Shown one piece after another: positions 50,201 to 61,163 of a DNA stretch of 64,000 nucleotides. The position numbers and the translations under genes were made by a program. A model generated the notes under the pieces. It worked only from the letters and a program-made list of their open reading frames with translations. It did no database searches and was not told the DNA's origin. Every line of letters begins with the position of its first letter. Positions within the stretch are counted from its first letter, which is position 1. Source of the DNA: Canna indica (lineage: Eukaryota > Streptophyta > Magnoliopsida > Zingiberales > Cannaceae). The DNA is taken from the NCBI GenBank assembly GCA_034359265.1, contig CP136896.1, forward strand, positions 6,417,501 to 6,481,500. Reading direction: 5' to 3'.

Positions 50201-53200
50201 CAGCTTATTTTGTAGGTTTGTCTGAGAAGCACGGAATGATTCTTCTGATTCATCAATAGCAAACATATGAGCATCATCAGAAGTAGAATTTCTACTTGAA
50301 GGTAGTGGAGAAGAATCTATACTAGATTCACTTTTAAGACTAATATCATCTAGATGATTCTCTTCGGCATAATTGCCTAACCGAGGTTCAAAAGTCTCTG
50401 CCATCTGGAAGTCATGGAACAAAGACCCAGCTGATTCTAATCCTGTGCCAAATCCCACTTCATTGCTTCTAGATGAGCTCCGAAATTGATGCATTTGGTC
50501 CACTTTTTCTTCCTTCCTCTGATCTGTCCTTTCCTCATGATGTGGCAAAATTAAATAAGGGAACTGATCATGCAACGTCTTACTTGAGCCATTTATGGAA
50601 TCATCAACAGGAGACTCTCTATATGAAAAAAAGCCACTGCCGCAAGAATTGTAAATTATATTGGTTGTAGCATTCAACTTAGACTCGGAATTGGAATTTA
50701 GAAAGACTGAATCAGGATTCATAGATGAATAACCACAAAGGTTTTTTTCATCCAACAGATAATTTCTCCCAGCAGTCGGTCTATCATCATACCTGTCAGC
50801 ATTGGTTAAACCAGACATTTCAGTCATCATAGTATGTGATGAATCTGCTAAACAAGCACTAGAAATATCATCAGATGGAATATTCCCATAGTTCCCAAAA
50901 TTACATTGGGAATCATGTTCCACCTTGCAATCCAAGAATGATGGCATACCATCCTTTTCGCCGCTGTCCAAGTACAAATCATTCCCAAATTCTGCATAAC
51001 AGGAGTTAACTAGGTGTGGTTCTTCAGCATTATCAAAATTAAAACTTGCTACATACTGCAACTGTTGATCATGAAAATTAGTATCCAACAAATTGTCGCC
51101 TGAGCTCCCAATTAAATTCTTTGTTGAACTATCATTGTGTTCTTGGTTTGAAAGTGTAAACCAATTGGAAGGACAAGTAACTGTGCTTTTGGAGTCAGCA
51201 TGCTCTGAGGTATGGCATTTATCATCATTCATTGTGAACAAGTGACAGTTATAACTTTCTTCAGGTCCCAAAGAAATTCTTAAGTTCTCTTCTTTTCTAC
51301 AGTCTGATACACCCATATGATTCAATGTACTCCACTGAGAACCAGCAGTCCCATTAAACTTGTTGAAAGCTGGAAGTTCTGACAAACAAAGAAATAACAA
51401 TAAAAAGAAGCACAAGAAAGAAAATTCACATGCATTCACAAGAAAGAAAATTCACATGCATCCACTATATATTGAGGCTTATCGGGTATAATATATGTAC
51501 ACAACAACACCAATTAAAACCAACATAATGATAGCGCATACCAGCATGATGTGAAGAGGCATTATTGGGATATACTTGATTACCAGCCGGTTTGGCTTGG
51601 TTCAAACCTTCAGAAGTAACCTGCATATTGTATCACCAAAAAATTAGAATTCACCATAGAAGAAAGAACAAAACCCACCAGAAATTAGATGTAGATGATC
51701 CTAGTCCTATAAATTATATTGAAAAATTTTCTGAAGAAAAATGTTATAGAAATAAGATAATTATGAATCAACAACATTGAATAGGTCTATGTTCAGTACC
51801 TTTAATTACTATCTTAAGATTGTATTGATGTTGCTCCCTAAATGCAGTCTAGTTCAATTAGTATGGCTGAAAAAAGCAATTTAACTAGGCCCAATTCAAA
51901 TCTACATTGTAGCCTAAGCAGAATGTAAGTGCAGCTAAGCTTGCATAGTGTTGTCTTCATGTACATGGGTTCAGCTCTTTAAAAGTTGAGACCATCCGGG
52001 TCCACCCATACAATATAGATGTCATAAAAGAACTGAGGTAGATTGTTAGTCAAAAGTAATATTCTGTTCTCTTAGGAGTAAGTTTGGACTTGGTTTTGGA
52101 AACCTACATCCATAAGTCACATAGGTATTCACACGAATCCAAACAAGGACTGACTCTCATATACTAATAACAGTAACAAATTACATGGGAGAGATATAAC
52201 TAGGGAAATACCAGATAAGGTACCAGCCAGTGTAAATCCAACAACTAGCTAGTCAGCCTTCAATAACTTAACAGTTTTTTTAGAATTGTTTGCACCTCCA
52301 TACACACTCCAACCACCAACACTCCTCTCACATCTCAACTATCACCCACTCTAGTGGCAAACAGTATGAGGGCAAACATTCTCGATATGATTGACGAGAA
52401 TGCAAGAGATGGTGACAGCAATGAGGCTTCACCCTTCAGTTTAATGTGAGATTGGAAAAAATTAAGTGATCTGCAAAGCCATGCACTTGGTACAGGCAAA
52501 AATCTATGTTCATGCTACCCAAAGACCTGAAGCAAGTAAGGAGCAATACAACCTAAGACAATGATCATAGCGCCAAAATCATTAGATCCTGTCAGAGGAA
52601 GGGAATAAGCAACGGAATAAAAAGGAACTACGTTACTACTAGAACATAAGGGAAATCTAAATAGGGGATAGGTATCAAGTTTAACGAGAGTTTCTCTTTA
52701 TCACAGCCAACCACTATGAATCTTAGGCATCTTAACAGAACATCCACCACAAAACAACAACTCTCCATGTAATACCCCTTTCCCACGAGTCCAGGTTTTC
52801 ATTCACTGAGAAGGCAAAGTGAAAACGTACTCTTTTCAGTTTACACCAAAAACCAAAAAAGAAAAAGATTATGTTAAAATTTAATTACTAAAAACACCTT
52901 TCTGCAGTGATTATCAATAAACAACAAGAAGGCATGTCTCACCATAATGATCGAATATTATGGTTAAGTGAAGAAAACAAAGCCATAGGATGAGGAAACC
53001 AAGACATAAAAAGAAATGGAATAAGAAATAATGGGGTAAGAATTTAATTCAGTAGTAGGATCAAAATACTTTTTGTAGCTACAGTAAGGAGTGGCTTTTT
53101 TAATTATTGGAAATATTCAAACATTGAAAAAGATAAATTTGATTAATATACCCTTTACTTTAATATAAAGAAGAAAAGAACTCTAGTGAGTGGAAACTAG

Positions 53201-54479
53201 AAGATGGAAGAATATAAAAAAGGCATAAGGCAAGAAGAAAGGGGGGAAATTACATGTAAATATGTGAGGCAAAGATATTATTGCATATTTGTCACCTTCT
53301 GTATGGCCAACAGGTGTATCACACATGTCATATACTATGCCTGATGAGACCCGCAACATTCATCATTCACTATAGCACCAACGATACAAGGAGAGATAAG
53401 GGAAGAAAAGGGGAGGAGAAAAAGCTTAGCTTTTCAAGAGACTTGGTATGTTGTAATAGAGAAGGAATCATCAGCAACCAGGGAGGAGCAAGAAGCTTTC
53501 AAATGGAAAACAAGGAGATATTATAAAATTAATGAGCATTTTTTTCCTAAAGAAAGCCTCATTTTAGTGATCACTGTATCTATGTTGCTTGGACTTGCAC
53601 ACAGCATCTAGCTGTGCTAGCTTCTTTATCTTTGTATTGACTAAAGTGTTGATAATATTTTTATTATTATTACTTTAAATAAGACCAGTAGTCATGGAAA
53701 TTAAAACCTAAAGAAGAAATTTTAATTTATTAAACAGCTAAAGGTTCTATTAAAGTTTGAACCACCAATTCGTTCTTTCATAAGTAACCAAATGGATACA
53801 ATCAGTTCGTGAAAAAGTTGTGAAACCATACCTACTGTGATTTTTACAGTCATGGAAAAGGGAACAAATGTCCAAATGCAAAAAAAATGTGTTAAAAAGG
53901 GGGAAATATCTGAGTAGAAAGCTTTCAATCAGTCATTGGCTGATTGTAACACTTAACAGTAAGACCAGCACAGACTGCATCAGAAACCTTTCTTTCGGTT
54001 GCAAAGATACCTCATCGAGGGGACCAGTTTCAGCAACTAGTAGCTAAACGATTCCACAAGCTCCAAATCAAACTATGCAATTCTATCAAAACTACTTCCA
54101 ACGAGGTTTAAGCTACCAACATATACCATCTTTAAAAGCAACTATGTTCCCCTCTCCATCTACGCACAAACGACTCAGCCGATTCTCAATCAAGAACAAC
54201 AAGATCCTTATCCCCAACGCATATAAGGGTAAAAAGAGGCACCAAACAGCAAAATTCCACATCATCTAACAACAAGATGAAAATTACATGCACAGAAGAC
54301 CACAATTCAAATCAAAGAGAAGGGAATTTTGCCTGGGACTGGGACTCGGACGAGGGGGGCGGCAGCGGCTCCTCGAGGATGGCGTTGAAGTCCTCGAAGC
54401 TGATGGCCAGGTTATCGTCGAGGAAGAGGCTGCCGTCAGCGCTGAAGAGGTCCTCCGAACTCGGCGGCGCGTCCGCCAT
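35281..54479 (-). CDS. SNF2-family helicase with RING finger (Ris1/Rad5-16 type), CHR27/CHR28 (FRG1/FRG2)-like
   Basis: Eleven exons on the - strand join in phase: 54479-54333, 51620-51542, 51378-49883, 43024-42953, 42856-42779, 42685-41779, 41077-40947, 38787-38566, 36976-36374, 36274-36065, 35388-35281, giving about 1350 residues. Exon 3 is a long Ser/Asn/Asp-rich, probably disordered N-terminus. Exons 4-6 carry the ATPase half: ILADDQGLGKT (Walker A, ~619-629), [25 protein letters not shown] (~836) and [11 protein letters not shown]3HC4 RING (CTICN...CGHVFCNQC) spans exons 8/9 (~1040-1080). Exons 9-10 hold the second half: [41 protein letters not shown] and [14 protein letters not shown]. 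Arabidopsis FRG1/FRG2 are nuclear and needed for RNA-directed DNA methylation; the same role here is inferred. Exon 1 seems to end at a GC donor. Intron 3 contains antisense copies of exons 6 and 7. Confidence 0.93.
39007..39438. mobile_element. hAT-type MITE, 432 bp, in SNF2 intron 7
   Basis: Termini TAGGGCTGTTCATTGGGTCG and, reversed, TAGGGCTGTTCACGGGTCGG. Flanks ctaaacac (38999-39006) and ctaagcac (39439-39446) are an 8-bp duplication with one mismatch. Both ends are rich in gggtcgggt repeats; the centre is AT-rich. It sits inside an older CGCC-rich repeat (38940-39480). Confidence 0.85.
39588..40118. mobile_element. MITE-like element with GTTATCACGAGGCG ends, in SNF2 intron 7
   Basis: Left edge tgttatcacgaggcgccgag and, reversed, right edge tgttatcacgaggcgttagg are inverted repeats. 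Internal edges repeat gcgcc/ggcgc words; the middle is AT-rich. Fragments of the same family flank it at 38940-39480 (split by the hAT MITE) and 40590-40760. I could not define a target duplication, so the superfamily is open. Confidence 0.6.
40590..40760. repeat. CGCC-rich repeat with a 5-bp microsatellite, SNF2 intron 7
   Basis: Related to the element at 39588. Contains a pentamer run gcctt/gcctc at about 40695-40737. Its inverted copies are part of the antisense segments in intron 3 (around 44400-44545 and 46830-46975). Confidence 0.6.
43292..45117 (+). repeat. Antisense duplicate 1 of SNF2 exon 6 end, intron 6, exon 7 and intron 7, plus a hAT fragment
   Basis: On the + strand, 43292-~44545 reproduces the - strand of the host gene from about 41855 to 40590: the last ~75 nt of exon 6, intron 6, exon 7 and part of intron 7 with the CGCC repeat. 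Exon 7 is damaged (ggaactaaactgatgg gives a stop where the gene reads GGAACTAAAATTGATGG). The rest (~44550-45117) is not from the gene; its end encodes [17 protein letters not shown], like the BED zinc finger of hAT transposases. It is nearly identical to 45727-47549. It lies inside intron 3 of the same gene. Confidence 0.88.
45118..47549 (+). repeat. Antisense duplicate 2: most of SNF2 exon 6, intron 6, exon 7, intron 7, plus a hAT fragment
   Basis: 45125-45805 matches exon 6 from [14 protein letters not shown] to its end, in reverse orientation to the gene. Over 161 codons from 45321 the predicted peptide is identical to the gene's. A single missing base near 45285 (gagcttcaaaatatg versus gagcttgcaaaatatg) breaks the reading frame. 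Intron 6, exon 7 and intron 7 sequence follow, then the same non-gene tail as duplicate 1, ending at the BED-like zinc finger (47447-47549). The repeat period to duplicate 1 is 2433 bp. Transcription of the host gene would put this in the same RNA as true exon 6. Confidence 0.9.
47550..49320 (+). pseudogene. Decayed hAT-like transposase remnant in SNF2 intron 3
   Basis: Continues from the BED-like finger. Frames are broken many times. A stretch at about 48474-48605 reads [20 protein letters not shown] and ends PLLDEP, like the acidic C-terminal segment that ends hAT transposases. Between them only weak coding remnants are visible. No terminal inverted repeats were found, so the boundaries of the hAT element that may carry the duplicates are unknown. 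Confidence 0.45.
51621..54332 (-). other. SNF2 intron 1
   Basis: A 2.7-kb AT-rich intron between exon 1 (probable donor CAG|GCAAAA) and exon 2 (acceptor atgcag|GTTACTTC). No coding region or clear mobile element is seen; short + strand frames have no recognisable domain. Confidence 0.6.
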
Positions 54480-54780
54480 CGCGAAGAGGAAGCCCAAACC
54501 CTAATTCTCCGCCGATTCGATCGTGTTTAGGTCGCCGTCGCCTTCGTCAATTCGAGTCTTCCACTCAAAAGTTAAGCAACAGGAGATGAGAAGAAGAAAG
54601 AAAAGGAAGAGGGCGAGGAGGAGGAAAACGGAGGAAGGCGGGCGCAGAGGAATCGAGTCGGTTGATGAGCCCCCGGCGAGTTTAAATAGGGGAGAATAGA
54701 GAGATGGGGAGACGGATGGAGGAAAGCGAGAAAGCAAAAAAAAAGATACAACCATACGAGCATAGTATGCTTTTATATCA
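54480..54780 (-). promoter_or_regulatory. 5' UTR and proximal promoter of the SNF2 gene
   Basis: The sequence before the ATG at 54479 is rich in CT on the - strand (tctctccc, ttcctccgttttcctcctcc), common in plant 5' leaders. TTTAAA lies at about 54681-54686 and may be TATA-like. No precise start site can be given. Confidence 0.4.
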
Positions 54781-57036
54781 TTTTACAAAATTTTAATAAA
54801 ATTGTAATTATACATAAATATATACGAGTCAAATTGCCTCGGTGAGGGCAGGAAAGTCGAAGGAAAAATAGGGAAAGCCCATCACAACCAAACGGAACGG
54901 AACGGGACGGGACGGAACGGAGAAGAGCCGTGTTCGTCCCAATCTCACATTCGGAGCGAGTCGCGATACTCTGATATATCATATTAAATGGTTCATGATT
55001 CACCGACAACGTAGCCGCTATTCTTTTCACTCATCTACTCATCCAGCTTTACCTTAAAATTTACACTCTCACGAGGGTCCCACCTGTGGGGCCACTTTCC
55101 ATGGGGCATATGTTGGGTATACGGCGGTTTAATGTAGAAATATGGTTTTGAGTTTTGACGTGTTGCGTGACGGATGTTTTCGGATGTTACAATGTAATTG
55201 GCAGAGAGGCACAAGGAAAAGGTGAAGTAATTGGGCCATTTTGGGAGCGCATTGGTTTGGTCATAGGAGCGGAGCGGGGTCATATTTTAAATTTAAGTCA
55301 TCAAAAATGACTCGAATCCAACAACTCTACGCAAGCGAAATTTACCGTGAAATTGAGGGCATGTTTGATTTTATTTGTATGATTTCGATTTTAGTAAAAT
55401 CAAAATTATTAGGGCTTATTTGATTTGCGAAATCAAATTTATTTTCGTAGTTTCGATTTCACTGAAATCAAATCTGCTTACGAAAACGTGTTTGGTTCAG
55501 CGTTTTCATGAAACTGAATCGAAACAAGAATGAAAACGAAATTAATTTTAATGAAAACATAAGAATGTTAGGGCGTGTTTGTTAGCCTACTTTTCAATTT
55601 TCGTTTTCGCGAAAAATTGAAAAGTGGATCGAAACGGTGTTTGTTGACGAAAAGCAATCGAGTTTTTGAGTCATGTTTCGCGAAAATTGAATTAACACTG
55701 AATCGCGAAAACTACTTGAGTTGGTTTTCGGGGTTTTCGCGAAAACTAACGAAAAGTGCGGTGGCAAACTTGTAATTAAAATGAGTTTTCGCCCGTTTCG
55801 CCACTTTTCGCCCGAAACCCAAACAAAACCGCCTGCTCTCGCGTTTAGGGCATCTCACCCTCATCGACACCTCTCCCTCGACTCTAAGGGTGACAGGCGA
55901 CAAGTTGTCGCCACCTCCCGTGTTTGATCGACAATCCACGAAAACCGTCAACGATCCGATTCTTCAACTATAACCACCTGCTCATCACTCCCGTCGCACC
56001 CCTCAGGTTGGTTCCACTATTGATCTGAGCTAGGGTTTGATGTTTTGATATTTTTCGACCTAGGGTTTTTCGATCTAGGGTTTTGTTGGCTTCCGATCTA
56101 GGGTTCCATTGTTGGTCCGAGCTATGGTTTTGATGTTCTAATGTCTTTCGACCTAGGGTTTTAATTTTTCTTCGATCTAGGGTTGTGATGTTGGGTATAC
56201 TTTCTGGTTTTTGATCTAGGGTTTTGATTTTAATGGTTCGTTCCATGGTTGATCCGAGCTAGGGTTATGTTCTGATGTTTTTCGACCCAGGGTTTTGATT
56301 ATTCTTTGATCTAGGGTTTTGATGTTATTGCGTGGTTTTTTAGTTTTCGGTCTATGGTTTTGATTCTAATCGTTGGTTCCACTAAGGTTTTGCTAGTTTT
56401 CGATCTACGATTTTGCAGGTTTTCAAGTTAGGAAAAAGATTTTAATGGTTGGTTCCACTATTGTATATAGCTATCTTTTGTTTAAATTGTCATGCTATCT
56501 GTTGCTTCATCTTATTATCAATTGTATTATATCTTTTATTTCTATTATATTTTCATCTTATTTGAATTCTGTCTTCATTTGTATTCTATCGGATCTAGGG
56601 TTTTTGTGTTATGTTTATTAATTTGTTCAATTTGTTTATTAATTTATACTTATGTTTGGCAATATTACGTGTGTTCAATGTGTTCAATTTTTGCATTTGT
56701 GCTATATTGTTTCTATATTGTTTAGTGGGATAGTATTTATATATCAGTTTATGATCTGTTTATAAATAGGATCAGTTTGCAGTTTTATTACCATGCTGAT
56801 ACTAATTTTATTTTCTGATAATATATTTGTATATACTGATAATGATAGGTTATGTTCACATGTTTATGTTATAATAATATATCATGTATTCTTCTTATTG
56901 TTATCTGAGTCCATGTATCAGTTTCTTTTATCTATTATCATGTATATGTTTTGGTTTGTACCTATGGTTACTGTTATTCATATATTCTTCTTATTGTTGT
57001 CTGAATTCATGTATCATGTATTCTTCTTATTATCGA
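54781..57036. other. Intergenic, repeat-rich; possible DNA-transposon start at 55571
   Basis: 54891-54920 repeats ggaacgggac words. 55350-55560 and 55571-55760 each open with a gggcatgtttg/gggcgtgtttg-type phrase. The second follows tta, as at the ends of PIF/Harbinger elements, but I find no matching right end. 56030-56430 contains more than ten spaced copies of tctagggttttgat-like phrases. 56480-57030 is T-rich. No gene is supported. Confidence 0.4.
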
Positions 57037-58134
57037 CCGAAAGTGAAATCGCAAGTTTCTTGCGTCGGGCGGTCGACCGACCAAAGCCCAAAATGGGCAG
57101 TAAGGTTGGCGGTCGACCGACCTACGTATAGGCAAAGACGCAAGATCGCGTCGATCGACCGACGGGTTGATCGGATGACAGATCGCAAAATTTACGTCTG
57201 GGCGATCGACCCGTTGGCCAACCAACCACAAGGAGAATTGCAGCGATCGAAGGACCGGTCGACCAGTTGGTCGACCGACCATTCGATCGACAGTCTGTAA
57301 CGGATAGTTTTTTATCCGTTGAATAGCCATTTCTTCGGCATGGTATAAATATACCCTCATATGATTCTTTTAATCCACTTCCTTGATTATTACAGAGATT
57401 TTTGAGCCATTAAAAGGGAGATTTAAAGCCTTCCAAAAGAGAGATTAGTGCTTGCGCTCAATTCTTGCGGCGACAACTTCCTGCGCACACTCTGCTCCTC
57501 AACTTGGAAATTGACTCGAGCTCATCCCCTCGGCGAGTTGGAGGCTCCAAGGCTGTGAAAGGAGCTTGTAATAATTGGTTTTCTCTTTAAGCTCTTTCAT
57601 TGTAATTTTTGTTGTTATTTTGAACTGTGTTTGATTTGAGCGTGTGAAGACCTTGTGTTAGGTCTTGTTGTGTGAAGTGGTATCCTTGGTGTAGAAGGAG
57701 TAAAACCACTTGTGTAAACTTAGAGCTTACTAGGATTAGTTCTAGTTGTCCCTTAGGTTGAGGTGAGAAAGTGCTCTCGGTAGGAAGGTGAGATACTTCC
57801 GGGTGTGGAAGTGCATTCGGTTGGAGAGTTGAGACCTTTCGGTGAAAAGTTCTCGTTGTAAGGGAAACTCTAATTAATCTAGTAAAACTTAGTTTGGAAA
57901 TCATAAGCGGAGTGCTTAGGTAGTGGAGTAGACATTGGGGTCGAACCACTATAAATCACTTGTATTTGCATTGATTTTTATTTGTGCTTAATTATTTATT
58001 ACTATTTCCGCATTTAAATCTCATAATTGTAATTCACCTAAATAATCTAAGTAAATGATTAAAATTAAATTTAGGCTAATCAAATTAGTAAACACACTAT
58101 TCACCCCCCCTCTAGTGTCGCCATTTCACCCACA
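57037..58134 (+). repeat. Truncated 5' LTR of the second retrotransposon
   Basis: Shares the gtcgac/cgatcg-rich block, TATA box TATAAATA (57344-57351), the ggtcgaaccactataaa phrase and the end tctagtgtcgccatttcacc followed by caca with the LTRs of the first element. The U3 start is absent. Confidence 0.8.
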
Positions 58135-58136
58135 AT

Positions 58137-58148
58137 TGGTATCAGAGC
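58137..58148 (+). other. Primer-binding site of the second retrotransposon
   Basis: TGGTATCAGAGC, two bases after the LTR end, as in the first element. Confidence 0.9.
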
Positions 58149-58204
58149 AGGTCGTAGATTGAGATTTTACCGTCTCCTCTACATCTAGTCTCGATCCGAA
58201 AAAA

Positions 58205-59608
58205 ATAGCACTAGAGAGTATAACATGTGCACTACCTAGGTTTGATGAAGAAAACTTTGGTGTTTGAAATAGTAGGATGTATACCTTTCTTAAAACACAA
58301 AGTTTTGATTTATTGTACATGCTAAAGAATGAGTATGTTGAGCCCACCATTGATATAAATGATTGGACTCAAAAACAAATTAAATTATTTGAATTGAATA
58401 TTAAAACAACGCATCTCCTATATTGCTTATTTTCAAATGAAATACTTGAAAATGTCAAGCATTATTCATCCGCTTTCGATATTTGGGCTACCTTAAATAT
58501 GCTCTATAATTATGCAAAAACCGAAGAGCTTAATACATTTGATGAAGGGAGTGATGACAATTGTCATCCACCCAATACTAACATGGTTTTTGAAGCACAT
58601 AGCGTCTCTAGTCATAAGAGCACAAGAAATCGAAAAAGGAAGGTAATTTGTCATTTATGCAAGGAGAAGGGGCATATCAAGAAGAATTGCCCATTATTGA
58701 AAAATAAAGCAATGAATAGGTCAAATGCTTCTACATCATCCTCCGAGTCCCTCGAAGCATCCTCTCATCATGACAATAGAGCTACTTCTCAATTGTGCCT
58801 CATGGGATTAAAAAATGAGATAAATTCCTCCACCTCTTGTCATGATAAAAATTTCATTGATAATGATAATCATAGCTCCTCTAGTTCATTTGACATGCCA
58901 TATGAGGAACTAGTTGAAGAATATCAAAAAATATATGCCTTACTTGTAAAAAAGAATAAAGAGAACAAAAAATTAAAGAAAGAAAACTTGAAGCTTGTCA
59001 ATCATGTGCATGAGTTGAAGAGAGAAAATGAAAAATTGAAAACTAGTATGATTGATCCTTGCCATGATACATTAACTCTAGAAGTTAATGAGTTGAAACA
59101 TAAAAATGAAAAATTAAAGAATGAAAATAGCATGTTGAAAACTCAATTGCATGCTATTCATAAATCAATGAATGATTTTAAAAATGAGGTTGTTTTTCTA
59201 AATAAGAAAGTTAGTAATCTATCTAATAATTCTTCTTTTAAGAATTCAAATGTTTCTTTCAAGAATGCTTATGCACATCATGCTTCTCATATCAAGTATT
59301 CTACAACTAAACCTCATGCTCAAAAGAAGAATGTATCTTTTAAGAATGCTCATGCTCATCCTAGTTCAAATAACAAGCATTCTAAAAATAAATCTCATGT
59401 TCATAACAAAAACAAAAAGAAATTTAATGGGCATAGCTTTTGTTGTGGTGTATTTGGGCATGCTATATATGATTGCGCATTCAAAATGAACCTAAGTGTT
59501 GTGAAGACACTTTGGGTACCTAAGCCCACTAACCCTCTAGGACCCAAAGCCATTTGGGTACCAAAAGTTTCATCTTCTCTTGTAGGGGGAGCCACCACAC
59601 AAGGGTAA
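58205..59608 (+). pseudogene. Retrotransposon GAG, start codon lost and early stop
   Basis: Homologous to 24671-26152. The initiator is ATA (58205) and a TGA replaces the Trp of FGVWKS at 58265-58267; from there the frame is open to 59608. The first zinc knuckle is intact (CHLCKEKGHIKKNC), while the second has lost its first Cys (SFCCGVFGHAIYDC), the reverse of the first copy. The coiled coil (NKENKKLKKENLKLVNHVHE) and the final GPKAIWVPKVSSS are kept. A shorter protein could only start at an internal ATG such as 58277. Confidence 0.85.
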
Positions 59609-60029
59609 AGAGAAGTGATGTGTTGAAGTTGACCATGGACTTGAATGATAAATCATCTCTTGGTTGCAACTTCAAGCTACCTTGATGCCTTAAGTAAAGT
59701 TGGCATCAAAATTATTCTGGTATCATCTTCTAATTTGCATTGTTTACTCTAGTTGAAGATCATGATACTATGCTTAATGATAGTTAATCTCCATGCTATC
59801 GATTTATTGTATGAAAATAATTTTTTGATTTTTTTGATCTTCGGTCTCTTCGGAAACTCAGGTGTCCTGTAATGGGCCTAAGCGACCTTGCGGTTCTAAA
59901 TCGTAGGTTTTTTGTGGCTTTCGGTTTTTAACCAATAGGAACGGTTGGAGATCTTATGTTTCAAAATTTTATATTTTGAGATCTCTTGATTCATTTTGTT
60001 ATCATGAATACACTAATAGAAACTTGGTC

Positions 60030-60305
60030 TTCAGCAACGGCCGCTCAAGCCGTTGCTATTTGCAACGGCATTCTTACGGTCGCTCGAGCCGTTGCAGATA
60101 TGTTGTATCTGCAACGGCTTTCTAACGGACATGCGAGCCGTTGCTGATGATGTTAATTATCAGCAACGGCTTTCTAACGGACAAGTGAGCCGTTGCAGAT
60201 GATAACTTATTAGCAATGGCTTGCTAACGGACAAGTGAGCCGTTGCTGATGATAAATTATCAGCAACGACTTTCTAACGGGCGAGTGAGCCGTTGCTGAT
60301 AAGTT
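60030..60305. repeat. CACTA copy C left subterminal repeat array
   Basis: Alternating AGCAACGGC and GCCGTTGC motifs with the spacer tttctaacgg repeated about five times. Better preserved than in copy B, suggesting a younger element. Confidence 0.88.
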
Positions 60306-60650
60306 TATATAGGTCGCAGATCGCGCCCGGCCCCCTTCTTCCTCCCGCTGCTACCGCCGCCGCCTCCTCTCCTTCCTCTCGCCGCCGCTGCCGACGCCGA
60401 CGACGCCTCCCGCTGCCGACGCCGACGACGCCTCCCGCTGCTGCCGACACTGTCAGGTATGTGCCCTCCGGCTGCCGTCTCTTCCCGTTGTGGCCGGTAG
60501 AAAATCAGACCGAAACCCTAAAAATAGGGTTTCGGCCGGCGGCGGTCGGCCGATAACCGCCGCCGGACCTTGTACATTGGCCGGATAGTGTGTCCGGCCA
60601 GTGTACGCCGGCGCCGGAGTTCCTGACTCCGGCGCCGAAATTTGTAGTTT
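60304..60650 (+). promoter_or_regulatory. CACTA copy C promoter and GC-rich leader
   Basis: TTTATATAGG at 60304-60313 directly after the last subterminal motif, then ~330 bp very rich in CCG/GCC. Copy B has the same arrangement inverted (22803-22480). The short frame through the leader is Pro/Ala/Arg-rich from base composition and has no homology I recognise. Confidence 0.55.
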
Positions 60651-60765
60651 AATATTATTTTTTTATTGTTTTTAATTGTTTTTTAATTGTTAATTAATTG
60701 TTAATTAATTATTTAGATTAATTATTTAATTTGTTAGAATAATTTTTAGGGTTTAGATTAATTTC

Positions 60766-60972
60766 GGAATTATCCACTTCAGACGCGCGCTGGAATCGTC
60801 CAATTCGGACTCGCGTCGGAATCGTCCACTTCGGACGCGCGCCGGAATCGTCCAATTCGGACGCGCGCCGGAATCGACCACTTCGAACGCGCGCCGGAAT
60901 CGTCCACTTCGGACGCGCGCCGGAATCATCCACTTCGGACGCGCGCCGAAATCGTCCAATATAGACTCGAAC
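60766..60972. repeat. 26-bp minisatellite in the CACTA copy C leader
   Basis: About seven tandem units of 26 bp, pattern ttcggacgcgcgccggaatc plus gtccac. Units are more alike than those in copy B. Confidence 0.9.
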
Positions 60973-61163
60973 TGTCTCGAAACATTTAGAAAATAATCAT
61001 CCATCCGACGAGTTGATATGTTTCACGTACGCATCGACGAGTCGGATATGATTTAGCAAAACCTTAGATCCGTTCGGGGATTGTATGTTCGTGTAAAAGA
61101 AGTAGATGATCTTTTATACGACGTACAATTCTTGAATTGTCCCTGATTGGACAATTTGAGAAT

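Larger units (their letters stand above)
57037..60010 (+). mobile_element. Second GAG-only retrotransposon, 5' truncated, interrupted by CACTA copy C
   Basis: Same family as 23017-31085: LTR remainder to 58134, primer site, gag, and the post-gag sequence beginning near 59840 (ttcggtctcttcgg; first copy at 26382). The start of the LTR is missing; similarity begins near 57037 with cgaccg-rich sequence. At 60011 the CACTA element begins, so the rest of the retrotransposon should lie beyond the window. Confidence 0.85.

Noticed and set aside
55968..56246. Repetitive Lys/Thr/Leu protein on the - strand (KTLDRKTLGRK-like)
   Set aside because: Product of the tctagggtttt repeats in one frame; no evidence of selection or homology.
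56030..56430. Telomere-like repeat (tagggtttt phrases)
   Set aside because: Plant telomere repeat is TTTAGGG in exact tandem; here spacing and sequence vary and the phrase is tctagggtttt.
60293..60556. Pro/Arg/Ala-rich small protein at the start of CACTA copy C
   Set aside because: The frame follows from GC-rich leader composition; copy B has no matching protein in the same place.
60766..60972. CRISPR-like array
   Set aside because: Units are contiguous 26-bp tandem repeats without unique spacers, inside a plant transposon.
60718..61004. Repeat protein of WTIPARVRSGRF-like units on the - strand
   Set aside because: Because 26 is not a multiple of 3, the minisatellite gives periodic peptides in any frame; no start context or homology.
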